This document shows, in pieces, positions 1 to 7,997 of a stretch of 64,000 nucleotides of DNA; within the stretch, counting starts at the first letter, position 1; every line of letters begins with the position of its first letter. This DNA is from Streptomyces avicenniae (GTDB taxonomy: Bacteria; Actinomycetota; Actinomycetes; Streptomycetales; Streptomycetaceae). Below the pieces are notes generated by a model. That model saw only the letters and a list, made by a program, of their open reading frames with translations, did not search any database and had not been told where the DNA came from. The stretch spans positions 186,001 through 250,000 of the forward strand of contig NZ_JOEK01000012.1 in assembly GCF_000719135.1 (NCBI RefSeq). The letters run 5' to 3'. The position numbers and the translations under genes are program-made.

Positions 1-16
1 GTGGCGGGTCCGCCAG

Positions 17-430
17 GTGACCACGCGTACGGATGAACCCATGGTCATGGAGCCCGCGGCAGGCGCCAGGTACGAGACGCGGACCTGCGCGCTCGACGTG
101 GAGTACGTGGCCATGGGCCTGTCGGTCGCGATCGAGGACCTCGGCGGCGGGGAGGACCACGAACTGCTGGTCCACTGCTGTGGGCCGCGTGCCGGTCGCC
201 ACACCCCGTCGCCGCCGGACGACGACCGGCGCGAGCTAGCCGACGTCCTCGCGGTGCTCACCGCCTATCAGGACCGGCTGACGCCCGACGTGTACGCCGC
301 GTTCTGCGGTGATCTGCTGGTGGCGTGCGGCGGTGCCGTCGAGTACCACGGCGATGAGAGCGGCATGCTGTGCGACGTCACGCGGGAGGGCCGGGACGCC
401 GGGGAGTTGCCCGTGGCGAAGGGCCCGTGA
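17..430 (+). CDS. hypothetical protein, 137 aa
   Basis: I do not recognise this protein. It is a soluble, acidic 137-residue product with no signal peptide or membrane segment. It carries several cysteines (one pair at about residues 54-55) and ends in a charged tail. The GTG at 17 gives the longest frame; an ATG at 41 is an alternative, and the region upstream is cut by the window edge, so an operon partner could be missing. It converges on the response-regulator gene that ends at 518. Function unknown. Confidence 0.6.
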   Translation: MTTRTDEPMVMEPAAGARYETRTCALDVEYVAMGLSVAIEDLGGGEDHELLVHCCGPRAGRHTPSPPDDDRRELADVLAVLTAYQDRLTPDVYAAFCGDLLVACGGAVEYHGDESGMLCDVTREGRDAGELPVAKGP

Positions 431-517
431 CACGCGGCGCCGCATCGCCTTCCGCGCCGCCCCGCCCTACGGATCGGCGCGACCCCGCGGACCCGGCGCA
501 CGTGTGGGGTCGGCGGG

Positions 518-1204
518 CTACGCCTCGGCCTCGTGGACCAGGATGGCGATCTGCACCCGGTTGTCGCAGCCGAGCTTGTCGAGGATGCGGGAGACGTACG
601 TCTTCACCGTGCCGACGCTCATGAACAGCTCGGCGCCGATCTCGGCGTTGGACCTGCCGCCGCCGACCGCGAGGGCGACCTGGCGCTCCCGGACGCTCAG
701 GACGTCGAGCGCCGTCCTGGCCCGCCGGGCGCGGCGGGCCCGTTCGCCGTCCCTGCCGTCGCGCCCGCCACCGCCGTCCCGCACGACGTGGTCGATCAGC
801 CTGCTGGTCACGGCGGGCGAGAGCATGGCCTCGCCGCGCGCGGCGATCCTGACGGCCTGGAGGAAGTCGGTGGGCGGCACGTCCTTCAGCAGGAAGCCGC
901 TGGCACCGGCCCGCAGGGCACGCAGGACGTACTCGTCGGTGTTGAAGGTGGTCAGCACGATGACGACCGGCCCCTCCCCGTCCGCCCGCAGCGCCTCGGT
1001 GGCGGCCAGGCCGTCCATGCGGGGCATGCGGATGTCCATGAGGACGACGTCGGGGCGGTGCAGGGCGGCGGCCGAGACCGCCTCCCGGCCGTCCGCCGCC
1101 TCGGCCACCACCTCGATCCCGGGGTCGGCGCCCAGGATGAGCGAGAGCCCGGCACGTACCAGGGCGTCGTCGTCGGCGACGACCACACGGATCATGTCGG
1201 CCAC
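518..1204 (-). CDS. NarL/LuxR-type response regulator
   Basis: This is the DNA-binding output protein of a two-component system. The receiver domain (about 5-120) has the acidic cluster at residues 11-13, the phospho-acceptor Asp57 in LMDIRMP, Thr85/86 and Lys107 in LLKDV. A LuxR-type helix-turn-helix follows at about 165-225, with LSVRERQ and GTVKTYVSRIL. The GTG start at 1204 has a GGAGG about ten bases upstream. An ATG at 1195 would give a perfect ATGA overlap with the kinase stop and is the alternative start. The gene is the last of a membrane protein-kinase-regulator operon, so it is co-expressed with its cognate kinase. The regulon cannot be read from sequence. Confidence 0.93.
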   Translation of the reverse strand: MADMIRVVVADDDALVRAGLSLILGADPGIEVVAEAADGREAVSAAALHRPDVVLMDIRMPRMDGLAATEALRADGEGPVVIVLTTFNTDEYVLRALRAGASGFLLKDVPPTDFLQAVRIAARGEAMLSPAVTSRLIDHVVRDGGGGRDGRDGERARRARRARTALDVLSVRERQVALAVGGGRSNAEIGAELFMSVGTVKTYVSRILDKLGCDNRVQIAILVHEAEA

Positions 1205-2376
1205 GGCAGACGCGCCTCCAGTCGGAAATCGATCCCGCCGTCGGGACCGCGCCGGGCGCCGTAGTCGATACGGCCGCCGGTGAGCTGGACACGCTCGGTC
1301 AGGCCGACGAGCCCGGAGCGCGAGCCGGGCACGGCGGGCGCCGCCCCGGCGTCACCCAGGGGGTTGCTGATGCTGACCCGCAGTTCCCCGTCGGTGGGCA
1401 GGTCGAGCAGGACACGCGCGCACGTGCCCGGGGCGTGCTTCCTGGCGTTGGTCAGGCCCTCCTGGACGATGCGGTAGGCGGTGCGGCTGGTGGAGGGCGG
1501 CGCGTCCGCCGGTACCGGCACCCGGTCGTCCAGCTCGACCCGGGCTCCGGCGGCCGTGGCCTCGGCGGCGAGCGTGGCGATGTCGCCGATGCCCTGCTGC
1601 GGCCGGACGGTGCTGTCCTGGCCTGGCCGCAGGACGCCGAGTATCTCGCGCAGGTCCTCCAGGGCCTGGTGGGCGCTGGAGCGGATGATGCCCGCCGTGG
1701 CGGCGATCTGCTCGGCGGCCATGTCGGGCCGGACTTCGAGCGCGCCCGCGTGGAGGCTGAGCAGGGTGATCCGGTGGGCCAGCACGTCGTGCATCTCCCG
1801 GGCGATGTGCTCCCGCTCGCGACTGCGGATCTGGTCGGCCCGCAGCGTCGCCTCCGCCTCGGCACGCTCGGCGCGGTCCCGCAGCGAGGCCACGACCTCG
1901 CGCCGCGCGCGGATCACCTGGCCCCAGGCGATGAAGGGCGACGTGAGGACGAAGCCGAGCAGCACGTTGAAGACGATCTGGCCGGGGACGTCGGCCCCGG
2001 CCGCCGCCAGGTCGGGATCGGGCCACAGGAGCGCGTACGGCACGGTGCCCGCGAGGTAGGCGGCGGCGATCGCCATGGTGGTGCGCCAGGGGCGGTGGAC
2101 GGCCACGGTGAAGAGGATGACGATCGAGGCGCCGCCGACGTACTCGATGAGGGTCGTCAGCGGGAGCAGCAGCAGGGCGACGCGGACGGGGTGGTCCCGG
2201 CGCCACCACAGGGCCACGCAGCCCACGACCGACAGCACGAGGCAGAGGGCGAAGACCGCCGCGGGCCCCTCGCGCCCGTTGCTCACGCGCTCGGCGGCGA
2301 ACAGCAGGCCTAGGCCGAGCGCCAGGAGGATGGCGATGACGTCGGTGATCCGGTTCTGCCGGTGGGTGCGGGTCAT
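1192..2376 (-). CDS. DesK/NarX-type sensor histidine kinase
   Basis: This is a membrane sensor kinase that should phosphorylate the adjacent response regulator. The N-terminal 150 residues form about five hydrophobic helices with only short loops, so the signal is probably sensed in or at the membrane. The HisKA_3 dimerisation helix carries His196 in the motif EMHDVLAHR, and a HATPase_c domain follows with the glycine-rich segment near GLVGLTERV. The ATG at 2376 overlaps the stop of the upstream membrane-protein gene by four bases (ATGA). A much longer open frame extends upstream of it, but that part only shadows the neighbouring gene. Length 394 residues is typical of the family. Confidence 0.93.
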   Translation of the reverse strand: MTRTHRQNRITDVIAILLALGLGLLFAAERVSNGREGPAAVFALCLVLSVVGCVALWWRRDHPVRVALLLLPLTTLIEYVGGASIVILFTVAVHRPWRTTMAIAAAYLAGTVPYALLWPDPDLAAAGADVPGQIVFNVLLGFVLTSPFIAWGQVIRARREVVASLRDRAERAEAEATLRADQIRSREREHIAREMHDVLAHRITLLSLHAGALEVRPDMAAEQIAATAGIIRSSAHQALEDLREILGVLRPGQDSTVRPQQGIGDIATLAAEATAAGARVELDDRVPVPADAPPSTSRTAYRIVQEGLTNARKHAPGTCARVLLDLPTDGELRVSISNPLGDAGAAPAVPGSRSGLVGLTERVQLTGGRIDYGARRGPDGGIDFRLEARLPWPT

Positions 2377-3068
2377 GAGCGCACCAGCGGTCGCCAGTAC
2401 TGGCGGTGGCCCTCGTCGCGCACGGTGAAGCCTGACTTCTCGACCTCGCCGCGCAGTTCGACCGCGTCGTCGTGCGCCTTCTTGCCGAGCGCGGCCTCGC
2501 GCGCCTTCAGCAGCGCGTTCACCAGGCCGGGGAGATCCGGCGTCTCGGGCACCCAGCGCCGGTAGAGGTCGGCGTACGGGTCGGCGGCGCGCCACGGGTA
2601 GCCGTGGGCCGTGAAGGCGTGCTCGATCGTGGCGGCGGACGCCTCGGAGGTGTCGCGCAGCAGGTGGCGGGACTCGCGGTCGAGTATCACCAGCCGTTTG
2701 CCGTCGAGGAACACCGCCTCGACGTCGGGCCGCTCGATCTCGTGGACCGCCTCGTCCTTCCGCAGCCGCAGCCCCGCGTCCGTCACGGTGATCCGCAGCG
2801 TGCTCTCGACGGCGGCGAACGCGAACAGCAGCCCGACGACCAGGCCGAGGGCCCCGAGGGCGAACGCGACCCAGTGGCCCTCCCACGAGGAGATCAGCTG
2901 GAACGGACCCTTCATCGGGGCCCAGCGCAGGGCCGCGATCCGTTTCGCGACGCGCGGCAGGAAGTAGCCGAGCAGCGCGCCCAGCGCCGGCCCGCCGATC
3001 AACAGCAGCGCCTGGCCGGACGCGGGGAGCCCCAGCTCCGTCGCCGTCCTCTGCCGCTCAGTCGGCAT
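2373..3068 (-). CDS. YqeB-like membrane protein
   Basis: A 231-residue protein with two strong hydrophobic segments (about 20-37 and 66-85) followed by a soluble C-terminal part of about 140 residues. The opening pattern, a two-helix membrane anchor then a PH-like soluble region, matches what is annotated in streptomycetes as YqeB family; that is recall, not a search. The ATG at 3068 has a GGGAG ribosome site. It heads the kinase/regulator operon and overlaps the kinase start by ATGA, so it may be an accessory sensor or a target of the system. The role is inferred from position only. Confidence 0.7.
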   Translation of the reverse strand: MPTERQRTATELGLPASGQALLLIGGPALGALLGYFLPRVAKRIAALRWAPMKGPFQLISSWEGHWVAFALGALGLVVGLLFAFAAVESTLRITVTDAGLRLRKDEAVHEIERPDVEAVFLDGKRLVILDRESRHLLRDTSEASAATIEHAFTAHGYPWRAADPYADLYRRWVPETPDLPGLVNALLKAREAALGKKAHDDAVELRGEVEKSGFTVRDEGHRQYWRPLVRS

Positions 3069-3177
3069 GCTCCCGCCCCGCTTCCCACGCGTCCCCGCGC
3101 CTCGCACCGTCCCCGGCCCGCCGGTCCTCCCGGCCACCACCGACCGTAAGGGCGGCCCGGTCCCCGGCGACAGTCAT

Positions 3178-3206
3178 CCAAAGTCGCTGACCGTACGACC
3201 AAAGTC
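3178..3206. promoter_or_regulatory. 21-bp-spaced direct repeats between divergent genes
   Basis: The octamer CCAAAGTC occurs at 3178-3185 and again at 3199-3206, exactly 21 bases apart (two helical turns). Both copies sit in the divergent region between the two-component operon and the dehydrogenase gene. Same-face repeats of this kind suit a dimeric response regulator. The link to the neighbouring NarL-type regulator is an inference. Confidence 0.45.
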
Positions 3207-3343
3207 ATCCTCCCGGTGGCCCGCCGGTTCTCGTGACGCACGGTGGGCAGGATGTCATCCCCGGTGCGGGGAGCGGGGGGCCAGCGGCCCGCCGCCGCCC
3301 ACCGGATTCCGTCAACACCGTTGCACCACAAGGGAGTTCCTGC

Positions 3344-4090
3344 ATGAACCGCTTCACCGGCAAGACCGTCCTGATCACCGGAGGCACCAGCGGCATGGGC
3401 CTGGCCACCGGGCACCGCCTCATCGCCGAGGGTGCCCGGGTGGTCGTCACCGGCAGGACCGCCGAGCGGGTGGACGCCGCCGTGGCCGCGCTGGGCGGGT
3501 CCGCGTCCGGCGTCGTGTCGGACACCGCCGACCTCGCCGCCGTGGACGCCCTGGTCGAGACCGTACGGGAGCGCCACGGCCGCCTCGACAGCCTCTTCGT
3601 GAACGCGGGCACCCTGACACTCCTGCCGTTCGGGGAGATCACCGAGAAGGACTTCGACCAGGCCCTCGACGTCAACGTGAAGGGCGTCTTCTTCACGATC
3701 CAGAAGACGCTGCCGCTGCTCGTGGACGGCGGCTCGGTCGTCATCAACGCGTCGTGGACCCTGCACCGGGGCAACAGCGCGCTCACGCTCTACTCGGCCA
3801 CCAAGGCCGCCGTGCACAACCTCGCCCGCACCCTGGCCGCGACGCTCGGGCCGCGCGGCATCCGCGTCAACTCGGTGAGCCCCGGCTACATCGACACCCC
3901 GATGTACCCGGTGGACGCGCTGAGCCCCGAGGACGCGGCGGCGCTGACCGGCCGCGTCCTGGCCGGGCGCTTCGGGCGGCCCGAGGAGGTCGCGGCGGCG
4001 GTGGCGTTCCTCGCCTCAGCCGACGCGTCCTACATCAACGGGCAGGACCTGATCGTGGACGGCGGCCTGGTCGGCGCGATACCCGGCTGA
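3344..4090 (+). CDS. short-chain dehydrogenase/reductase (SDR)
   Basis: A classical 248-residue SDR that should catalyse NAD(P)H-dependent oxidation or reduction of a small alcohol or ketone in the cytoplasm. The dinucleotide-binding motif TGGTSGMG lies at about 12-19, Arg38 follows strand two, and NAG is at about 87-89. The catalytic set is Asn111, Ser137, Tyr150 and Lys154 (YSATK). The C-terminal PGYIDTP and the ending on a DGG turn are typical. The ATG at 3344 has AGGGAG at proper spacing, whereas the open frame further upstream lacks a site. It is divergent from the two-component operon. The substrate cannot be told. Confidence 0.92.
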   Translation: MNRFTGKTVLITGGTSGMGLATGHRLIAEGARVVVTGRTAERVDAAVAALGGSASGVVSDTADLAAVDALVETVRERHGRLDSLFVNAGTLTLLPFGEITEKDFDQALDVNVKGVFFTIQKTLPLLVDGGSVVINASWTLHRGNSALTLYSATKAAVHNLARTLAATLGPRGIRVNSVSPGYIDTPMYPVDALSPEDAAALTGRVLAGRFGRPEEVAAAVAFLASADASYINGQDLIVDGGLVGAIPG

Positions 4091-4097
4091 CCCGCCC

Positions 4098-4138
4098 GGC
4101 GCGCGGGGGCGGTGCGAGAGCGCCGTCACCCGCGCGCC
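4098..4138. terminator. bidirectional hairpin terminator
   Basis: A perfect 10-bp stem (GGCGCGCGGG at 4098-4107 pairing with 4129-4138) encloses a shorter GGCG/CGCC stem. It lies between the convergent dehydrogenase and methyltransferase genes, and GC-rich hairpins without a U-run are the usual streptomycete form. Confidence 0.7.
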
Positions 4139-4147
4139 ACCTGCGCG

Positions 4148-5062
4148 TCACGCCGTCAGGCTGCCCGCGAGCGCGGCGATGTCCGCCGGGCCCACACGGC
4201 AGCAGCCCCCGATCAGCCGCGCCCCCGCCGCGCGCCACGCGACGGCCGCCCCGGCGTCCGCGCGGGCCCGGCCACGCCACCGACGGCCCGCCACGTCCCA
4301 CGTCTCGCCGCTGTTGGGGTAGACCACGGCGGGCCCGCCCGTCACCGCCACGGCCACCTCGACGGCGGGCAGCGCCTCGCGCGGGTCGCAGCAGTTCACC
4401 CCCACCGCCACCACCTGCTCGACGCCCGCCGCCAGCGCGAACGCCTCGGCGAGCGGCTGCCCGGCCCGCGTCCTGCCGTCCGCGACCGTGTACGACAGCC
4501 ACACCGGCACGCCGCAGGCCTCCACCGCCCGCAGCAGCGCCTCCGCCTCCCGCACGTCGGGGACCGTCTCCAGCGCCAGCACGTCGGGCCCGGCGGCCAC
4601 CAGTGCCTCGACGCGCGGCCGGTGGAAACGCGTCAGCTCCGCGACGCCGAGCCCGTACCGCCCCCGGTACTCGGAGCCGTCCGCCAGCACCGCGCCGTAC
4701 GGGCCGACCGACGCCGCGACGTACGCACGCCACCCGCTGTCCGCGACGGCCCGCCGCGCGAGCCGCACGCTGTCGCCGAACAGCCGTTCCGCCGCGCCCC
4801 GTCCGAACCCGGCCCGCGCGAAGCCCTCGAACGACGCCTGGTAGCTGGCGGTCGTCACCACCTCGGCGCCCGCCCGCAGATACGCCGCGTGCGCCGCGAC
4901 GAGGGCGTCCCGCCCGCCCGGGCCGTCCGCCAGCGGCCGGGCGGTCCACAGGCCGTCGCCCGACACGTCAAGACCCTGGTCGGCGAGCCCGTTCGACAGC
5001 CCGCCGTCCAGCACCAGGGCGCGGCCGTCCCGCACGGACGGCGGCGGGAACGCGGGGCTCAC
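4148..5062 (-). CDS. mmuM: homocysteine S-methyltransferase
   Basis: This enzyme should transfer a methyl group from S-methylmethionine (or S-adenosylmethionine) to homocysteine to give methionine. The 304-residue length fits the stand-alone MmuM/YagD type. The N-terminus has LDGGLSN in the place of the family's DGG motif. Zinc ligands are visible as Cys224/225 in VGVNCCDP and the Cys287-Cys288 pair in GGCCR. The DVLALETVPD and YPNSGETWD motifs are also typical. Its start overlaps the end of the upstream oxidoreductase by ATGA, so the two are co-translated. The match is strong at motif level; the methyl donor is an inference. Confidence 0.92.
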   Translation of the reverse strand: MSPAFPPPSVRDGRALVLDGGLSNGLADQGLDVSGDGLWTARPLADGPGGRDALVAAHAAYLRAGAEVVTTASYQASFEGFARAGFGRGAAERLFGDSVRLARRAVADSGWRAYVAASVGPYGAVLADGSEYRGRYGLGVAELTRFHRPRVEALVAAGPDVLALETVPDVREAEALLRAVEACGVPVWLSYTVADGRTRAGQPLAEAFALAAGVEQVVAVGVNCCDPREALPAVEVAVAVTGGPAVVYPNSGETWDVAGRRWRGRARADAGAAVAWRAAGARLIGGCCRVGPADIAALAGSLTA

Positions 5063-5994
5063 CCCAGCTGCGGCGCGACCCGGGAGGCGATCAGCTCCAG
5101 GTGGTCGAGGTCGTCGAGGTCGAGGATCTGGAGGTAGAAGCGGCTGGAGCCGGTCGCGGCGAACTCGCCGATCCGCGCCACGACCTCGTCGGGCGTGCCC
5201 GCGAGCCCGTTGGCCTTCAGCTCGTCCACGTCACGGCCGATCGCGGCGGCCCGGCGCGCGACCTCGGCGTCGTCCTTGCCGACGCAGGCGATGAGCGCGT
5301 TCGAGTAGACCAGGTCGTCCGCCTTGCGCCCGGCCTCCTCGGCGGCCTCGCGTACGCGCGCGAACTGCGCGGTGGTGACGTCGAGGGAGCCGAACGGGAT
5401 GTTGAACTCGTCGGCGTAGCGGGCGGCAAGCCGCGGCGTCCGCTCCTTGCCCGTGCCGCCGATCAGCACCGGCACCTTCGCCTGCACCGGCTTGGGGAGC
5501 GCGGGCGAGTCCTTCAGCTGGTAGTAGGTGCCCTCGTAGCTGAACGTCTCGCCCACCGGGGTCTCCCACAGGCCGGTGACGATGGCGAGCTGCTCTTCGA
5601 GGCGCGGGAACTTCTCCTTCGGGAACGGGATGCCGTACGCCGCGTGCTCCTGCCCGAACCAGGCCGCGCCGATGCCCAGTTCGACCCGGCCGCCTGACAT
5701 GGCGTCCACCTGCGCCACCTGGATCGCGAGCACGCCCGGCAGCCGGAACGTCGCCGCCGTCATGAGCGTGCCGAGCCGGATGCGGCTGGTCTCCCTGGCG
5801 AGCCCGGCGAGGGTCAGCCAGGCGTCGGTGGGGCCGGGGAGCCCGTCGCCCTCGCCCATGCGCAGGTAGTGGTCGGAGCGGAAGAAGGCGTCGAAGCCCA
5901 GGTCCTCGGTGGCCTTGGCGACGGACAGGAGGGTGTCGTACGAGGCGCCTTGCTGGGGTTCGGTGAAGATACGCAGATCCATGTCCCCCATCAT
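5059..5994 (-). CDS. LLM-class F420-dependent oxidoreductase
   Basis: A luciferase-like TIM-barrel protein of about 311 residues that should use reduced F420 (or flavin) as hydride carrier. The start region MDLRIFTEPQQ, the GFDAFFRSDHY segment and the GRVELGIGAAW motif are hallmarks of the F420-binding members. Several in-frame ATGs compete. The one at 5994 has GAGG five bases upstream and is preferred over 5982. It overlaps the methyltransferase gene by ATGA and follows the last gene of the ESX locus by only 30 bases, so read-through from ESX transcription is possible. The substrate is unknown. Confidence 0.88.
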   Translation of the reverse strand: MMGDMDLRIFTEPQQGASYDTLLSVAKATEDLGFDAFFRSDHYLRMGEGDGLPGPTDAWLTLAGLARETSRIRLGTLMTAATFRLPGVLAIQVAQVDAMSGGRVELGIGAAWFGQEHAAYGIPFPKEKFPRLEEQLAIVTGLWETPVGETFSYEGTYYQLKDSPALPKPVQAKVPVLIGGTGKERTPRLAARYADEFNIPFGSLDVTTAQFARVREAAEEAGRKADDLVYSNALIACVGKDDAEVARRAAAIGRDVDELKANGLAGTPDEVVARIGEFAATGSSRFYLQILDLDDLDHLELIASRVAPQLG

Positions 5995-6024
5995 GCACAC
6001 CTCGGCCCGGCGCCCCCGGCCGGG

Positions 6025-6711
6025 TCAGGCGCCCGGCGGGCGTCCCGGGGTGAGCAGGGCCGTCTCCCCCGGCGAGATGTCGGGGCGCAGCACGTCGCAG
6101 CCGCCCGACCGGTGGAAGACCACGATCTCGCCGGGCGTCAGCCGTGCGGCGACCCCGGCGGCCTGCGCGCCGAGGATCTGTTCGATGCCGGGCGCGAACT
6201 GCGCGTCCAGCGCGAGGACCGCCTCGGCCGCCGCCCAGAACGCCGAGCGGCGCGGGGCCGCGCGCGTCACGTGCAGCACGGTCCGCCAGGGCCCGGCGGC
6301 CAGCGCGACGTGCGGCGGGCGCCGCAGGTCGCACACGAGGGCCTGCGGCCCGGCGTCCACGGTGGGCGGCGCGGGGGGTTGGGGCGGCCAGGCGCCCGTG
6401 TGCCCGGTCAGGACGAGCCGGTCACCCGCGGCCTGCCGCACGCCCGCCCACTGGTCGGGGCCGCGCGTCGCGGCGGTCACCCGGGCGCCCACGGCCAGCA
6501 GCCGTAGGGCGAACAGCCGCCCGAACAGGGACTCGCCGAGTACCGCGACGCGGATGCCCTCGGGCCCCGGCGCGGGCAGCGCGACGGACCGGCCGGTGGC
6601 GTCCGTGCCCAGGTGGACGCCCGCGTGCGCGGGGTGCAGGAGCGGGCCCGTGGGGGCGGGGTCGTTCCAGGCGGTGCCGGGCAGCGAGGTGAGGTCGGGG
6701 GTGGTGCTCAT
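6025..6711 (-). CDS. ESX-locus protein of unknown function, 228 aa
   Basis: Last gene of the ESX operon, overlapping eccE by ATGA. A central segment (about 55-85: VAVLGESLFGRLFALRLLA, then VGARVTAATR) resembles a Rossmann-type beta-alpha-beta turn, though the glycine pattern is not the classical nucleotide-binding one. No signal peptide or membrane segment is visible. The tight coupling says it works with the secretion machinery, perhaps as a cytosolic accessory protein. I cannot assign a named family. Confidence 0.75.
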   Translation of the reverse strand: MSTTPDLTSLPGTAWNDPAPTGPLLHPAHAGVHLGTDATGRSVALPAPGPEGIRVAVLGESLFGRLFALRLLAVGARVTAATRGPDQWAGVRQAAGDRLVLTGHTGAWPPQPPAPPTVDAGPQALVCDLRRPPHVALAAGPWRTVLHVTRAAPRRSAFWAAAEAVLALDAQFAPGIEQILGAQAAGVAARLTPGEIVVFHRSGGCDVLRPDISPGETALLTPGRPPGA

Positions 6712-7997
6712 CGGGGGTTCACGCCTCCGGTGCGGGCGGGCGGCTGGACGGCGCCGGTGAGGTCGCGGCCTCCGACGAACAGGCCGGTCGCCTCGACGAG
6801 GGAACGGGACGGGTACGCCACGGGCAGGGTCGCGAGCAGCCCGGCCGCCTGGTCGGTGGCGGGTGGGCCGACCAGTCCCGACTGGATGAGGCGGTCGCGT
6901 TCGGCCGCGGCGTGCTGGGCGACCGTGCTGACGACGCGCACGGCGGTGCGCACCCGCAGCTCGCCGCCCTCGCGGGTCAGGGTGGCGGCCGTGACGACGC
7001 GGTCGGCGGTGCAGGCGGCGAGGCCGGTGAGCAGCCGCGTCCAGTCGGCCTGGCGGTGGATCTCGGCGGTGACCGTGCAGTGGGTGGCGGCGTTGCCCGC
7101 CCAGCTGCCGGGGATGGCGCGGCCTTCGCCCGACGCGTCGCCGATCTGCCGCAGCAGGGCGCGTACGGCCTCGGCGTCCAGCGGGGTGCTCGGCGCGCCG
7201 AGGGTGGCGAGCCGGGCGCGCAGCCGCGCCGTCGCCGCGGCCAGGGCCGCCCTGGCGCCGGGGGCGCCGCCGCCGCGCCGCTCGGCGGCCCCGGGGGCGT
7301 CGAACGGCTCGTAGCGCAGGACCAGCCAGGACCGTACGGCGATGGGCCGTCCGCCGGTGGGCAGTTGGCGGTAGGCGACGGTCGGCTGGTAGCGGTAGTG
7401 GAAGTCCCAGGGCGGCAGGCCGAACTGCTCGACGACGAGTTGGGCGGCGGCGGGCCTGGCGGGGTCGTGGTCCAGCCAGCGCGCGATCTCGGCGGCGGGC
7501 AGCAGCGGGAGCGTCCCGCCGGGGAAGGCGACGACGGCGGCGTGGCCGCGTCCGTCGGCGAGGACGCCCATGCCCTTGCCCTGGGCGCGGCGCGGCGTGG
7601 GGCGGGTGGCACCGGCCGCCGCGTTGCGGTCGGGGACCTCGGTGACGTCGAGGGCGGGCAGCAGGGTGTGGGCGAGGCCGAGGTGGTCCTCGCCGCCCGG
7701 CCGCTCGGGGGCGGACGCGGCGGCGAGGGCGCGGCGGCGCTGCTGGTCCATGAACTGCTGGTCGGCCCAGTCGCCGTGGCGGCGTACGAGGGCCCCCGCG
7801 GCGAGCAGTCCGCCCGCGCCCGCGAGGGCGTAGCCCCAGGCGCTCTGGAACGCGACCCCGGCCGCGATGCTCCCGGCCCCGGCCTCCAGGGCGACCAGTC
7901 GGCCGCGGGTGAACCGCAGCGGGCGGCGGGGCCTGGGGGGCGTGGTGGCCGGTGCCGGTGCCGGGTCGCCGTCGCGGCGTCCGCCTCTTCTCGCCAT
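6708..7997 (-). CDS. eccE: type VII secretion protein EccE
   Basis: EccE is a peripheral subunit of the ESX inner-membrane complex, on the outside of the EccB/C/D core. The 429-residue protein has two adjacent N-terminal hydrophobic helices (about 34-72) followed by a large soluble domain, the normal EccE architecture. The ATG at 7997 overlaps the eccB stop by one base (TGATG); the open frame further upstream is only a shadow of eccB. It sits in the conserved C-D-P-B-E order. Family sequence identity is low in general, so the call rests on architecture and context. Confidence 0.88.
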   Translation of the reverse strand: MARRGGRRDGDPAPAPATTPPRPRRPLRFTRGRLVALEAGAGSIAAGVAFQSAWGYALAGAGGLLAAGALVRRHGDWADQQFMDQQRRRALAAASAPERPGGEDHLGLAHTLLPALDVTEVPDRNAAAGATRPTPRRAQGKGMGVLADGRGHAAVVAFPGGTLPLLPAAEIARWLDHDPARPAAAQLVVEQFGLPPWDFHYRYQPTVAYRQLPTGGRPIAVRSWLVLRYEPFDAPGAAERRGGGAPGARAALAAATARLRARLATLGAPSTPLDAEAVRALLRQIGDASGEGRAIPGSWAGNAATHCTVTAEIHRQADWTRLLTGLAACTADRVVTAATLTREGGELRVRTAVRVVSTVAQHAAAERDRLIQSGLVGPPATDQAAGLLATLPVAYPSRSLVEATGLFVGGRDLTGAVQPPARTGGVNPR

